Shown here in pieces: positions 21,727 through 33,927 of a stretch of 64,000 bases of DNA (position 1 is its first letter; each line of letters opens with the position of its first letter). Source of the stretch: Trichobilharzia szidati (taxonomy: Eukaryota > Platyhelminthes > Trematoda > Strigeidida > Schistosomatidae). The stretch spans positions 14,616,354 to 14,680,353 of the forward strand of contig OX235272.1 in NCBI GenBank assembly GCA_944472155.2, in the 5' to 3' direction. Position numbers and translations under genes: made by a program. Below the pieces are notes generated by a model. That model did not search any database. It was not told where the DNA came from and saw nothing but the letters and a program-made list of their open reading frames with translations.

Positions 21727-22690
21727 TCAGTTATAAGATGTCACATATCAAGTGATTCACAAAGAAGTCTCACTGAAGCCTTTGAAGTGAAGACAAGAGT
21801 AAGATAAGACTGCCTACTATCACCTATGCGTTCCCTTATTGTGGTGGACTGGGTCATGCAACAGACCATAGAGAGAGAGAGAGGTAGAAGACTGGAATAC
21901 ATTGGGCTGACGAGAAGACTTTTAAAAGGCCTGGGCTTTAGGGATGGATGATTTATGTCTAATATCACACAAACTCGAACATCTACAGGCGAAAACTAAC
22001 AAGTTAGGCAGAAGTAGCTGAGAAGATAGAAGGACTTCAGCTGAACATGGAGAAAGTGAAGGTGCCAGCTAACAACATCCATTATCAATCAATTATCATT
22101 ATCAATGGGATAAATTCGAAAGGAGTCACTTCTTTCACCTACCTTGGGTGGCATCATTTCAACGACGGGCAACACCGATAAGGATGCCAAAGCTAGCCAC
22201 GATTGGAAAGGCAATAAAGATCTTTATTAGTCTGACATCACTGTAGAAATCTTTAGCTGTACTAAGGATAAAGAACAAAATTCGGATTTTCAGGCATTAA
22301 CATCAAGTAATATCTTTCAGATGGTTCAAGAGACCATAAGTATATTCAACAGGCTTGTGTATGTAGTCTTTCATCAATACCTCACTTCTCTCTCGACACT
22401 GAAGATCAGATATTCAGTCAGAAAGGATAAAGAAAAATGGACTGTGACAGTGAATCAGTCAATAACTTATCACCCCCAAAAATATGCAGAAAGAAGTGGA
22501 GATGGATTGGATATATATCCGCTGAGAAGACTATTATTAATTGACATCATATGTAAGAGTCTATCTACGGGGTCGAGCGGGGGGGGGCGTGAATGGGAGA
22601 TCATCTGAAGAAGAAGAAGAAATGAAAGCTTGTGGGCAGTTGTACAGCCGGTTGAAAAAGACACAGTGAAATGGAGATGTGGTGTTGTGA
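21727..22690 (+). pseudogene. RTE-like LINE, old diverged copy
   Basis: Segments can be read in alternating frames: [46 protein letters not shown] (catalytic region decayed), KATKIFISLTSL, SERIKKNGL, KKKWRWIGYI. The 3' end is near 22690 without a clear tail. Much older than the neighbouring copy. Confidence 0.65.
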
Positions 22691-22714
22691 TCATAATATA
22701 TAATGAATTAATTC

Positions 22715-23830
22715 TAGACGACAGAAGACTAAAATTTTAATAATAATAATAGTAATCTGCTTTATTTCAGAAACAGTACTGGTGGTACAGTGTGGAATTT
22801 TCAGCCCATATCTACAATATTTGCATCTAATTTTACAAACATTTAAAAGGGGTATTAAACAAACAATAAAGAATAAATCTAAAGACACCAGCAGCATAAA
22901 AAAACAGGATAAACACAAAAATAATTATAAATGTGAAAAAATACCAAGAAGTAAAAAGGAAAATAAACAGCATATAATAATAACAACTCAGTATTGGACA
23001 GTGGAAGCTATGATATGATTATGCATGGTGACAATGAAGCTATAGTCATACAAGAAGTTATGAAATGATATTTAAGAATGTTTATCGCCAAGATGATCAG
23101 TTAATTTGATTGAACAACACTAAACACTCATAAAATAACATTTCAGGGTTGTTGTTTTGTTTTTTATTGTCAGGTCTAATGCAGTGTTTGTAGTGGTAGT
23201 GTGAGTTTTCCTGCATAATACAAAATTTTTTAAGATGGTGACAATGGCGTTCACAACCAATGATTGTCAGTTAATATTGCCGAAAAGTATAGAAAATAAG
23301 AAAAAACAACCACAAAATCTAACAATTACATGATGGTTAATGACAGGACAATTTTGTAATACTCATAGTGCTAATAGAGTCGGAACTAGTGGATACACAA
23401 TAGAAGGAATACAGTAAAGTACAAAAAAGTAAGCCAATGTTAATAATTTAGGTAGCTAAGTATGTTTGAGAAGGAGTTCACTATAGAATACAAAATAAGA
23501 GAGAAATAAAAGAGCGTAAAATTATGTTGTTAACAACAAAGCAAGTCATAGGTTTCGCGCTTAACATTGTCTCTGTCGCTTAGAACACTGGCCAAGTATG
23601 GTATCGTTGAGTTCCTGTACTTGGTTGTACGAGCATTATTTATTATTTTATACTGATTTCTGGTTCTATTTGATGAGATGCAAGGCGAGAGTTGGGAATA
23701 GAGGGGGTGTTGGGGGTCGGAGAGTAGGGTTTTAGACCATTTTTCGCATGTATTCAGATGCCTTTCAACTAATGTAGTGACGAGCTGACTGAGTTTTACA
23801 CCACTAGTCCTACTGACTACCTTCAACATC
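22715..23830 (-). pseudogene. CR1/L2-like LINE 3' end with open C-terminal frame
   Basis: The minus-strand frame 23530-23829 (99 codons) reads LVERHLNTCEKWSKTLLSDP and, further on, ARTTKYRNSTIPYLASVLSD, the C-terminal end of a CR1/L2-type reverse transcriptase. About 800 bases of 3' UTR lead to a tail at 22740 (ATTATTATTATTA on the minus strand). It is the best preserved reference for the decayed copies at 1385, 7190 and 9465. Confidence 0.6.
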
Positions 23831-24177
23831 CTTCTCAGGATGGTATAGTCCTTTTTCAGTGTACCTTCTCAATGCAAGTCAGTAGCTGGAAGGATATTGG
23901 TTACAACATCTTCAGTTACTTAGACAGATTGTATACGATAGTACTTCGAATATATAATGACTGTGTTAATGTCATAGCGATGCTCTGTATGTCTATCGAA
24001 TCTTCGAGAATACAACTTGTGATGAAATTCACCTCGAGTCTTTTGAATTAAGCAAAGAAATTTTCCCGAAGACAAAGAAATGAGCCTGTACAATAAATAA
24101 ATAAGTAACATATGACTGGTTATGTTTATTTCTAGAATTTCCATAAACATGTTTAAATCTTAGAATTTAATTTGTGG
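23831..24177. other. Unassigned sequence
   Basis: No recognised feature. A frame at 23920-24150 (minus) has no known domain. Confidence 0.3.
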
Positions 24178-24490
24178 ATGACGACTAGCAGTGGAATCCA
24201 GGACAACGCGCATTTTTTCCTACTTGGGACTCGTCATCTGGATGTACCTGCATTTCCCAGTCAGTGAGTGATGATGTTCCCACCGAGGCTCGAACCCAAT
24301 GTGCCCACAGTTTCAAACGCCAAAGCGTTATCCACTAGACGACGAGAGCCACTCTCTCTTGTGCAACGGGTCATATTAATGATTTAATTGAATTTTAGAT
24401 TTTCCCGTCGACTGACTGGACCGAAGTGTGCTCGGTCTCAGGTTGACATATCGGCTTCTTGTGCAGATTTTGACATTCTGGACAGTTTTT
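24178..24490 (-). mobile_element. SMα-like SINE, nearly full-length, minus strand
   Basis: On the minus strand: the SMα upstream region, then the tRNA-like head CGTCTAGTGGATAACGCTTT with B-box GGGTTCGAGCC. The hammerhead block follows: ACATCCAGATGACGAGTCCC, AAGTAGGA, AAAAATGCGCGTTGTCC, TGGATTCC. Core position 3 is A instead of C and GAAA has become AAAA, so self-cleavage is unlikely. Otherwise it is the clearest complete SMα unit in the window. Confidence 0.75.
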
Positions 24491-25221
24491 TCATCTCTTC
24501 TGTGTGTTTTTTTCTAATACTTTACAGAAGTTGCTAACCAGTTTTTGTGAATCTTCTTTGGAGAACCTCCTCCAAATGATGTAACACAGGCAAAGTATAT
24601 TTTGTTACGGCATGTCGAAATTTTCACGTTCATAAATACTACACATATAGACTTTTCTAGCTTACAATTGTTTTATTTTCCTTGATAGTCATTGATACTT
24701 GGATTTCAGCTTATTTTTTTTAAAAAGCACACATACACATTCAATTTTGGTATTGATTAATCAATAGCAGAATCAGGTAATTTCTCCACAATTTACTGGC
24801 TCCGTCCGTCTAGTCATTCGATGTTACATCGTTTAAACTATTATCTACTGCATCAAAAAATCAATATTTAACTCTATGCTTTTTTATATATGATGAAACT
24901 GTAACAATATTATTTGAATTCTTTGCATTAAATATTATTGACCTCAGGCTAAATGGCATTCAAACGAAGTGGTTAATATTTACCAGGGAGAGATACTGAA
25001 AACTTCTCAGATTTTGATGTTGTGAGGATGCGTGATTAACAGAGAGCTCTTGTCTGACTTAAGTTTCATGGTTGATGTCATAAAACTGAAGGATTTATAG
25101 GACGAAATGAATCGTGTGTTCTGAATTAAAATGACTTCAGCTGCATAGTGAACTCTGCTGATTGTAAATGTGAGTCCTTGTTTAGTAATCAAACTTTGGT
25201 GACAATCACACTTCAACGTTA
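24491..25221. other. Unassigned AT-rich sequence
   Basis: I see no gene or recognised repeat. The minus-strand frame at 25007-25276 is unremarkable and runs into the RTE tail. Confidence 0.35.
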
Positions 25222-27193
25222 TATATATATTACTAATGTTTCCTTTAATTCCTAGAGGAACATAGAGCTTCAGCAACGCGTCTCCATTGCGTTCCGTTCA
25301 ATGCTACAGTCTTCACCTGGCTCCAAGTCTACCCACACACTCTCATCTCCTCTTCACATCACCTCCTCCAACTAACCCACCCTCGAACTGACCACCAACT
25401 CGCCGCTTCCAATACACTCGGGTTACACTCGAGCCACGGCCTGTCGTGTGATGTCACTCACTTGATGGTTTGTTTCCTCAGAGTATGGCCAGCCAGCCAA
25501 TCCATCTCCATTTCTTCCTGCCTGTCTATTTGTTTCACAATCGATTCCTGCTGTGTTGGTTGGTTCGCTCATTGCCAGAGATCCCTCTCTGTTGATGATC
25601 TCTTCTGGCCTGGCCGGCCGGCCATCTGATCTTCAGTGGTATTGGTATTGAGCGAAGACAACTAGCTGTTGATGAAGGTGTGTAGTTTGTTTGAGATGGT
25701 GTTTATGACGCGCAGTGCAGTGCAAGTCTCTGATCCATCCGTATAGTGAGTAGCACTGACTGACTTCACATTGGAGTTGACAATCCGGATCTTATCTTCG
25801 TTTTGATGCTGACTGAGTAGGGCAGTTGACCTCCTGCACACAGACTTGAGAGTAGTGAAAGCTTATCTTGCTTTTCCGATCCTCGCTGCTTTGATATCCT
25901 CGTCAGTTCTGTCGGCCTGTAGTTGAGACGATGCTTCCCAGGTAGGTAGGTAGTTCGGATGGTGAAGGAGGTTGTTTCTCTCAGGTTCCTTCCATTTATG
26001 CTGGCTAATTGTTGTCTGTTGTTGTTGTTGTTTCTGTTGGTGGTGTTGGTGTTGGTGTTGGCCAGGAATCTTCATCACCTCTGTTTTCTCACTGTTCACC
26101 TGAAGGAAGTCCTTTCTATCTTCTCTGGATGGTTCTCCTGCCAACTTGTTGCTTTTCGCTTGCATATCTTCCAGTTTGTGGGAAATCAGACATATATATG
26201 TTGTCGGTGAAGTCCAGATCCTCCAAGTTTTTTATGTCGGTCCATTTAATGCCTGTTTCCTCATTGCCCGCTGTGTGTCTGTCGCATTACCTAATCTACT
26301 GCAATCAGGAAAATCGTTGCCGATAGTAGGCAGCCAACTAGTTTGTCTTACTCCTGTCCTCACTTCGAAGGATTCCGTAAGTTTCCCGTTGTGGATTACT
26401 TGGCATGCAGCATTGTCGTACAGCTGTTGGATGAGATGTATAATTGTCGGTGGCACCCCTTGGTAGTACCGAAGTAGTTGCCAAAGCACCTCTTGATCGA
26501 CGCTGTTGATGACCTTTTCAAAGTCGATGAAGTTGAGATAGAGAGGTTACTGTCATTCCAAGCTTTGTTCAATGATGATCCGTAATGTGGCGATCTGATC
26601 AATGCATGACTTGTTTCTCCTGAATCCAGCCTGTTCCGGTCGAAGTTTTTCATCCAGATTGGCGTGTTTGATTCTCTCCAGGATGATACGGCTTAGAATT
26701 TTGCTTGAGATAGACAGGAGCATAATTCCGCGCCAGTTCTTGCATTGACTTAGGTCTCCTTTCTTTGGTAGTTTGAATAAGTATCCTTTCTTCCAATCCT
26801 CGGGTACTTTGCCTTCTTTCCACACCTTCTCCAGTAGTGGCGTCATCAAGTCCGCTGTTGCCTCTGGGTCCATATTCAATGCTTCTGCTGGGATTCCATC
26901 TGGTCCTGCTGCTTTTCCAGCTTTTAGCATCTTGATTGTCTTCAGGACTTCTGATTTCGTCGGGGATTTGGTGTTCACTGGTAGCTCTGTCTCCGTTGTT
27001 GGTATTGTTGGGCGCGTTGTAGGTGGTGGTCGATTTAGAAGTCTTCCGAAGTGTTCAGCCCAGTGTTTCCTTTGCTCCACTTCTTTGGTGTGTGACTTTC
27101 CATTGTCATCCTTCACCGGCTTGATTTGTGTCAAACGTTTGCCCGATAGGTACTTAGTAGTTTGGTAGAGTGTTGCGAGGTCTCCTTTGTCTG

Positions 27194-27195
<2 letters not shown>
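25222..27195 (-). pseudogene. RTE-like LINE, longest RT coverage
   Basis: Minus-strand copy with its 3' end at 25222. It keeps the RT N-terminal half as an open frame of 193 codons (26553-27134): KHWAEHFGRLLNRPPPTT, KMLKAGKAAGPDGIPAEALN (RT finger motif), FKLPKKGDLSQCKNWRGIML, LRPEQAGFRRNKSCIDQIAT. After a frameshift come IIHLIQQLYDNAACQVIHNG, FEVRTGVRQ and decayed C-terminal parts. The catalytic box reads LDFTDNI, so the second Asp is lost. It is 5'-truncated at a TA microsatellite (27196); the AP-endonuclease is missing. Confidence 0.85.

Positions 27196-27231
<36 letters not shown>
27196..27231. repeat. (TA)n microsatellite
   Basis: About 17 uninterrupted TA units directly at the 5' end of the RTE copy. 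Confidence 0.9.
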
Positions 27232-27233
<2 letters not shown>

Positions 27234-27984
27234 GCCATTTTTCGGAGCTGATTCGATCGATGAGGCTTTTTGTGTGTTTTCAGAGAAATTACGTCTTCTT
27301 ATTATTTTGTTAAAATTTAGTAAATACCATATAGTGATAGTGAGATCAAATTGTGGTAAGTGCTACTTATAATCCGATATAAGTAGTATATCAGGAACGA
27401 AGTAACAACATGTTTGGCACACTGAAAAGAGCAATCAAACAAGAGAACCATGAGAAGAATGTTGCCATATGATGCAGAATCCAAGAAGCTATCGAATGAG
27501 ACGATATTCGACCAATTCGTCAAGGATGTGGTAAAGATGTGCAAATGGCCGGTTGAGAATATGGTATTCCAAATTTAGCTATTAACCATACGTTTAACCA
27601 AAGAAACATTCCTTTCAGCCTCCTCAGTCTTGTCTTCTTTACAAAATCAGTAGATTGAGGTCAATCAGATTATCAGAATATTAGAATTAAGCTAGATCTA
27701 GAATGATTGACCCTAGTAAACAATTCCATCACTGAAATTTATTCACTTGCTTGTGAACACATAATAAGGTCAGTGGGACAAGGTGGAAGTACCATTAGTG
27801 AGAGAGAGAAGTAAATCACTGAATATCTGTCCATTGAATCCACACCAAACAATATGCAATCGAAATGATGGACAACCTATACTCGATATATATGAAAAAT
27901 CGCAAGAAAAGACCGGGGTGAAGATTTAAAATTATATTGAAGTAAGTTATGAAGCCGTGTGAATACATTGTTAATAATATTATG
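27232..27984. other. Unassigned sequence
   Basis: No recognised gene or repeat apart from short minus-strand frames without known domains. Confidence 0.35.
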
Positions 27985-28190
27985 AGTGCGTCGGTGGCAC
28001 AGTGGTTAGGACTCTCGCCGACCATGCACATGGTCCATGGTTCGATCCCCTGTCGGCGCACACCCGATATCTATGGTTGGCCTGTGAATTTGGGCTACCG
28101 ATATCACATGCTGAAAATTCCATACTTGTACTGAAAATACGGTGTGGAATCAAGCTGTAATCAACATAAATAAATAAAAAGAGTGACAAA
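27985..28190 (+). mobile_element. tRNA-derived SINE (family I head)
   Basis: Head with GTCGGTGGCACAGTGGTTAG (A-box) and GGTTCGATCCC (B-box). The head is nearly identical to 6072 but the body differs (GATATCTATGGTTGGCCTGT), ending in AAATAAATAAA. It may be a variant that recruited another tail. Confidence 0.6.
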
Positions 28191-28234
28191 CTGTCCTCAA
28201 AACATAAACCCCGTTATTAGTAATTTATCATTCA

Positions 28235-28535
28235 CTCTCTGTTTTTACGGGTTGATCACGGATTGATATCAGTTAGAGAAAAATTGAAAACCAGCCACAG
28301 GGAGTACTGGACTGCAGCTGTTTCATCCTAGTTTGAGAATCATCGGCAGTGCGCACCCACCGGGATTCAAACCCAGGACCTTCCGGTTACAAGGCAAGCT
28401 CGTATACCATTCAGCCACTGGTATCCAATTCAATGGCTCATGAATTTTAACTTGTCAAGTACTCCCTGTGGCTGGTTTTCAATGGTTCTCTAACTGATAT
28501 CAATCCGTGATCAACTCGTAAAAACATAACTAACC
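28235..28535. mobile_element. SINE (family III) flanked by its own inverted tail
   Basis: The arms GGTTGATCACGGATTGATATC...GGGAGTACT (28246-28306) and AGTACTCCC...GATATCAATCCGTGATCAAC (28459-28518) are inverted copies of about 60-85 bases. Between them lie a minus-strand tRNA-like head (GGTTTGAATCCCGG) and a decayed hammerhead block (CATCCTAGTTTGAGAATCAT). Confidence 0.65.
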
Positions 28536-28559
28536 CTTACAAACCAAACTATAGAAAAT

Positions 28560-29294
28560 TCACTCTTTGCATTATCATCAAGTAAGCTTGTCTCTTTAAA
28601 ATGTAGTTTAGTTCTCTTGTCAATAATTAAGTTCATTTAATATTGTATACTTTAAATAAATTCTAATTACAGATAATCAATAGTTAGTTCTAATAAGGAG
28701 GGTCATTACGTCATCACAGACATTATAATCTGTTACAAGCGATTGCGTAATTTACCTGGTGACAAAATAAAAAAAATACTAGTTACAAATGATTTCAATC
28801 TACCATATTGTCACGGGGTATAATTATAATAATGATAATAATAATAATAATAATAAGGTAGAGTTTTGTCTAACAAATTACCTAAGGACTAATAAGTAAG
28901 AATAAAGAAGAAGTTGGTGAGCAGAACATCTACGCTGATGATGCAGAAAGTTAATTTTTCTTTTCTTTGGAACATCATTATACTACCAACTTAACTATCA
29001 GCTGAACGAATTCACCTTATGACTGAAAGGTGAGAACAAAATTTTGAAATTACTCAATGAAACACTAACATTTATCAAATAATATAGCTCAATGGTTAGT
29101 CCCGTTGAGCTGTAGTAAATAGTAGTAGAACCTTGGGTCTTCAGATCAATTTTCAAACAGAGTAGCTACATTGGATTGGACATACACTAGTAACTAGTGT
29201 GACGTGTCTAGTCCCTTTTTTCGTGCAGACTGAATTCTATGAGTCAGTCAGGTTTGCAGTGTGGCCAGCATTCTAGGTAGTTCGCTCGTAAATC
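28560..29294. other. Unassigned sequence
   Basis: An AATAATAATAATAATAATAA tract near 28828 and otherwise nothing recognised. Confidence 0.35.
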
Positions 29295-29480
29295 GTGAGT
29301 CCGAATAGCTCAGTGGTAACGTCTCTGACTGCAATACTCACTCACTGGGTGAAGCGGGTTCAAATCTCAGAAGGGATATGAGCTGTTCCTTCAAGGTTGC
29401 AGATACGCCTTGCTGATTAGTGCCAACTAGCACGAAACCTAGGTGCAGCCAAGGCTTCCTGTGGCTGATTGCCTTCAACT
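29295..29480 (+). mobile_element. tRNA-derived SINE (family II)
   Basis: A-box-like ATAGCTCAGTGGTAACGTCT and B-box GCGGGTTCAAATC, then TTCCTTCAAGGTTGCAGATA, GCCAACTAGCACGAAACCTA and GCCAAGGCTTCCTG. The inverted copies at 5640 and 31640 share head and body. Confidence 0.65.
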
Positions 29481-30180
29481 ATCTAATATCATCAGAGTAG
29501 CTACCTGCCAATAGTATGAAGCTATGGTCAACCATAGAGTATAACTAATCGGATGAATATTCCTTGCGAAATACCTGATTTACAAACATTAGGTGATTGT
29601 TAATCTTTTTTTCACAAAGTGAATGAAACCAGAAACAGTAGAATTTTAGACCTTGATAATCAGTACTCAGTCAGATTGATATGTTCATTCAGATATCTAG
29701 AGATATCAGTGTTAAGTTTAAGAGTTGTTAAACTCTCCAGCCGATAACTTGTCTTGGAACTTACCATATTTGATGACAGAATAGTAATCAATACAGCCTC
29801 CTTGCAGTGCAAACTAAAGTCTACTGATTAGATGTGTAGAGTCGTTGTTCAACCTAATTAACATTTTATAGTTATACACTTCAGTGAGCTTTCGAATAAT
29901 GACAGACTGAGTTTTCAGTGGAATGCAGCGGTTCAAGCTGCAACTTCAAATGAGACAGAATGAACAAAAAATGTATGGGAGAAAAAAGATAAGGAAATGC
30001 AGAATAACGAGGATTTAGTGGATCTTGGCGATTACAAAGCGCGAGAGAGCGTCTCCGCCATCCAATACAAATAGCCATAAGTGACACAGTCCAACACAGT
30101 CAAGGACTTCATGAAATGATACCAAGATTCAGTCTGATCACCACCAACTCCTTTCGAACCTAGTCGTAAACATGTAATTG
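29481..30180. other. Unassigned sequence
   Basis: Nothing recognised. The minus-strand frame at 29881-30087 lacks a known domain. Confidence 0.35.
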
Positions 30181-30181
30181 A

Positions 30182-30300
30182 ATTTTAGAATTTCCCGTCG
30201 ATTGATTGGACCGAAGTGTGCTCGGTCTCAGGTTGACATGTCGGCTTCTTGTGTCGATGAAATGCGTATCCTAGATTCCACTACTAGTCACCACCCAGCA
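30182..30300. mobile_element. SMα 3'-region fragments
   Basis: GGACCGAAGTGTGCTCGGTC and CAGGTTGACATGTCGGCTTC on the antisense strand of SMα are followed by the sense hammerhead 3' half GATGAAATGCGTATCCTAGA and CACTACTAGTCACCACCC. Confidence 0.55.
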
Positions 30301-30371
30301 ATTAAATACTAATCGTAAACAGTTAACATTGCCTAACGAGAAGGCGATGTCTGGCTTTGCATAGTACCTAT

Positions 30372-31302
30372 CCGAGCCTGATTGTAGTAGACTGGATAAT
30401 GAGACAGACAGCAGGAAATGGCGAAACAGACATAAAATGGACTCACACAAAAAAGAACTTGGAGGATCTGGACTTCACCGACAACATATATATGTCTGAT
30501 TTCCCACAAACTGGAAGATATGCAAGCGAAAAGCAACAAGTTGGCAGGAGAACCATCCAGAGAAGATAGAAAGGACTTCCTTCAGGTGAACAGTGAGAAA
30601 ACAGAGGTGATGAAGATTCCTGGCCAACACCAACACCAACACCACCAACAGAAACAACAACAACAGACAACAATTAGCCAGCATAAATGGAAGGAACCTG
30701 AAAGAAACAACCTCCTTCACCATCCGACTACCTACCTACCTACCTACCTGGGAAGCATCGTCTCAACTACAGGCCGGCGGAACTGACGAGGATATCAAAG
30801 CAGCGAGGATCGGAAAAGCAAGATAAGCTTTCACTACTCTCAAGTCTGTGTGCAGGAGGTCAACTGCCCTACTCAGTCAGCATCAAAACGAAGATAAGAT
30901 CCGGATTGTCAACTCCAATGTGAAGTCAGTCAGTGCTACTCACTATACGGATGGATCAGAGACTTGCACTGCACTGCGCGTCATAAACACCATCTCAAAC
31001 AAACTACACACCTTCATCAACAGCTAGTTGTCTTCGCTCAATACCAATACCACTGAAGATCAGATGGCCGGCCGGCCAGGCCAGAAGAGATCATCAACAG
31101 AGAGGGATCTCTGGCAATGAGCGAACCAACCAACACAGCAGGAATCGATTGTGAAACAAATAGACAGGCAGGAAGAAATGGAGATGGATTGATTGGCTGG
31201 CCATACTCTGAGGAAACAAACCATCAAGTGGGTGACATCACTAGACAATCCATTGCGCGTTGCTGAAGCCCTATGTTCCTCTAGGAATTAAAGGAAACAT
31301 TT
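30372..31302 (+). pseudogene. RTE-like LINE, young subfamily, with internal deletion
   Basis: Starts at the VDWIMRQTAG segment and includes NLEDLDFTDNI, where the catalytic site has lost its second Asp as in the copy at 25222. The C-terminal region is almost identical to 20860-21330. Near 31237 about 200 bases are missing relative to that copy, joining CTAGACAATCC to the GCGCGTTGCTGAAGCCC end. Tail at 31302. Confidence 0.85.
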
Positions 31303-31639
31303 ATAATAATAATGATATTTTCAAATGAGGACACGATATGAGGAGGAGACAAAATAAAAACACAAAAAAATAATAAATACTGTTACCTTTGAAGGTTATT
31401 TTAACAACAAATTAGAAGATTATAATTCGTAAGACTGAAGTCGGATGAAACAATTGAAACTACTAATGTCGTTGTTTAGTGTTTCTCTAGCTCTCGTATG
31501 TGATCGTCAGAAGTTCAACTCATAATCAAGATTAAGTGAGTTAAGAGATTTATTCCTCGAATAATTTCTTGTCATCTTGCATTTATACCAATCGAATAAC
31601 CTTCACCTACGAGCAGAAATCCGGCTATACACATGCTTT
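31303..31639. other. Unassigned sequence
   Basis: I see no recognised feature. Confidence 0.35.
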
Positions 31640-31838
31640 CCTTTGATGTTAGATGGTTGGAGGCAGGAAGCCTTGCTCGACCCAGGTTTCGTGCTGGTTG
31701 CCACTTACCAGTCAGCAAGGAGTATCTGCACTCTTGAAGGAACTCATATCCCTTCTGAGATTCAAACCCGCGTCACCCAGTAACGTAGTCAGAGGCGTTG
31801 CCACTGAGGTATTCTGCCTCACGATTGACTTCCTGAAA
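31640..31838 (-). mobile_element. tRNA-derived SINE (family II), minus strand
   Basis: Inverted relative to 29295-29480: minus-strand B-box GCGGGTTTGAATC near 31770 and A-box region near 31800. The body contains TTCCTTCAAGAGTGCAGATA on the minus strand. Confidence 0.65.
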
Positions 31839-32089
31839 GACTGTATACTTTCCTTTAGTATTTGCGTTTACAAATTTTAAGTTATCAAAATTAGTATATC
31901 TGCAAAAAATGACTGCCTTCTCAAAAGCCATCCTTTTAGCCTTTTTCGAGGGCTGAAATGAGAAACGTGCGAAAAATATTCGTTTCTTCCACTGATATAT
32001 AGAAGTGTCCTTTTACGTTCACTAATGAGAAAAAAAAGAAGTTCGCAATTTAAACATTACTGTCACTAATTTATGAAAACATTAATATT

Positions 32090-32828
32090 ATTATTGTTCC
32101 CATGGGTTCCTAGTGTAACATAGGGCTTCAACCACACTTCTCCACTTGCTTCTGTCTTCTGCTGTACTTTTCACCTGCATCCATGTTAGTCCATACTGTT
32201 TCCACTCTTCTTCACACAATCTCCTCCATGTCACCCTTGCACTGATGTCACACTCGCCGCCTCCTCCCTCTCGGGTTCCACTCGAGCGTTGGCCTGACGC
32301 GCGATGTCACTCAGCGAGTGGCCTCCTCAGCCAGTGAGTGTCCAATCCATCCATGTCCACTTTCTCCTGCATATTTGTTCGGCGATTGCTTCTTGTTTCG
32401 TTTGTTTCTTCCCATAGTTTGTTTGTTTCTTGTTGGTTCTTGTTCTTTCCGGCGGCCATCTGATTGATCTTCAGTATAGAGCCAGCGAAGACAGTTAGTT
32501 AGTTGTTGATAAAGGTGTGCAACAGGCTGTTGGAAATACTCATTGTTTGTGACCCGCCGCTAACTTTCTGATCCATCCGTATAGAAGAAGTGACTGACTT
32601 GACTGACGTTTGTATTGAAAATCCGAATTTTGTTGTTGTTGATGTTGAGTTGAGTGACAGCGGAAGATTTCCAGATTGGTGGTTTCAGGTTGATGAATGT
32701 GTTTCTCGCCTTCCCGATTGTCGATTTGACATCCTTGACTGTTTCACCTGCCTGTAGTTGAGACAATGAATGCTCGCTAGATGAGTGAATGAAGTAAGCT
32801 CTTTCAAATCCCTCCCGTTGATGGTGAT
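32090..32828 (-). pseudogene. RTE-like LINE 3' end, one of an inverted pair
   Basis: The 3' end has a TAATAATAAT tail at 32090 and GGAACCCATGGGAACAATAA. Readable on the minus strand: KARNTFINLKPPIWKSSAVT and NKIRIFNTNV. It is almost the exact reverse complement of 33928-34664, including shared internal deletions, and both are truncated at the same base near GATTTGAAAGAGCT. Confidence 0.85.
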
Positions 32829-33224
32829 GAAAACATAGTTATAAATATACATACTTGTTTTTAATCTCTTGTACTGATGCTGACAGGTTGGTGGCAATCG
32901 TCAAGAAACCCTATTTAGACTATTGTCTTTGGTTTGTTCAAATTCACTATAAGAAGAAAACTGTGTGACAGAAAAACTGAATTATTATAACAAACTATTC
33001 AAAGGCCAATCTATAGCTAATGACTAGTGAAATGTCAAGCTCATTACGTAACAAAAATCAGTTGAACTACTCCATTCTCTCTCCTTTTTTAAATTATGTC
33101 ATTAAACTTATTTAGATCATCGGTTTCTGTAGGGATTTGGATTATTTTTCTAACGAGGATTTCGTCACGTAAGATTATCAATTTGTGATCAGTGAAAACT
33201 AGCTAGAAATGGGTTTGGAACTAG
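32829..33224. other. Unassigned sequence
   Basis: No gene or repeat recognised between the RTE copy and the SINE relics. Confidence 0.3.
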
Positions 33225-33720
33225 CCATCATTGCGAACTCATTACCCCACCAGGCGGAGGGGATCGAACCCCAGACTTTCATGTTACTAAGACAGTCTCG
33301 TTAATCATCCAGTCATTTAGGTTATGTATGATTCAATGACGCATGAATTCTAACTTTTATCCTTTCGTTATACATAGTGCTCCAGGCAACCAAGTGACAC
33401 TCAAGACCATCCATCCACTTCAGCTTGACAAAATAGCCCTCACTGATCACGACTTCTTAGCGGAGCTTTAGGATGCTTGTCGATGACACTGGTTGGTAGT
33501 ACGGCTATATCATGAATTAACAGAAGTTAGAATCCAACGGTCATTGAATTCTAGGCCAAGTGGCTGAATAGTAGTCAGTGAGCTTAGCCTTGTAACTTTC
33601 AGGTCCCAGTTTTGATCCCGGATTAGCACTGATGAAGAATCTCCAAAATGGACAAAACAACTGTCTAGTACTCTCTGGGTTTCAGTAATTGCTAACTGGT
33701 GTTTTTTTTAGTGACGAAAT
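33225..33720. mobile_element. Two old tRNA-derived SINE relics (minus, then plus)
   Basis: A minus-strand B-box-like GGGGTTCGATCCCC lies at 33260-33280 and a plus-strand family III-like copy at 33545-33720 (AAGTGGCTGAATAGTAGTCA, TTTTGATCCCGG, GCACTGATGAAGAATCTCC, ACAAAACAACTGTCTAGTAC). Both are diverged. Confidence 0.45.
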
Positions 33721-33927
33721 CTACATTGAAGTAAAACTTGTCATAATTTAAATAACTCCTGTTTTTTCTAATAAACAAACCGCATGTTTATTGAACAAAA
33801 TTATCAATGGAAATACCTTGTTTAATTGTTACCGTCTGCACTATGTAATGAGGAAAATTAGACGCCAAATTGTATGTACTACATGCTGAAAACTTCACAC
33901 TGTGTCAAAACTGATTTTTGGATTAAG

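Noticed and set aside
26773..27168. 131-codon plus-strand frame
   Set aside because: Antisense shadow of the RTE reverse transcriptase N-terminal frame on the minus strand.
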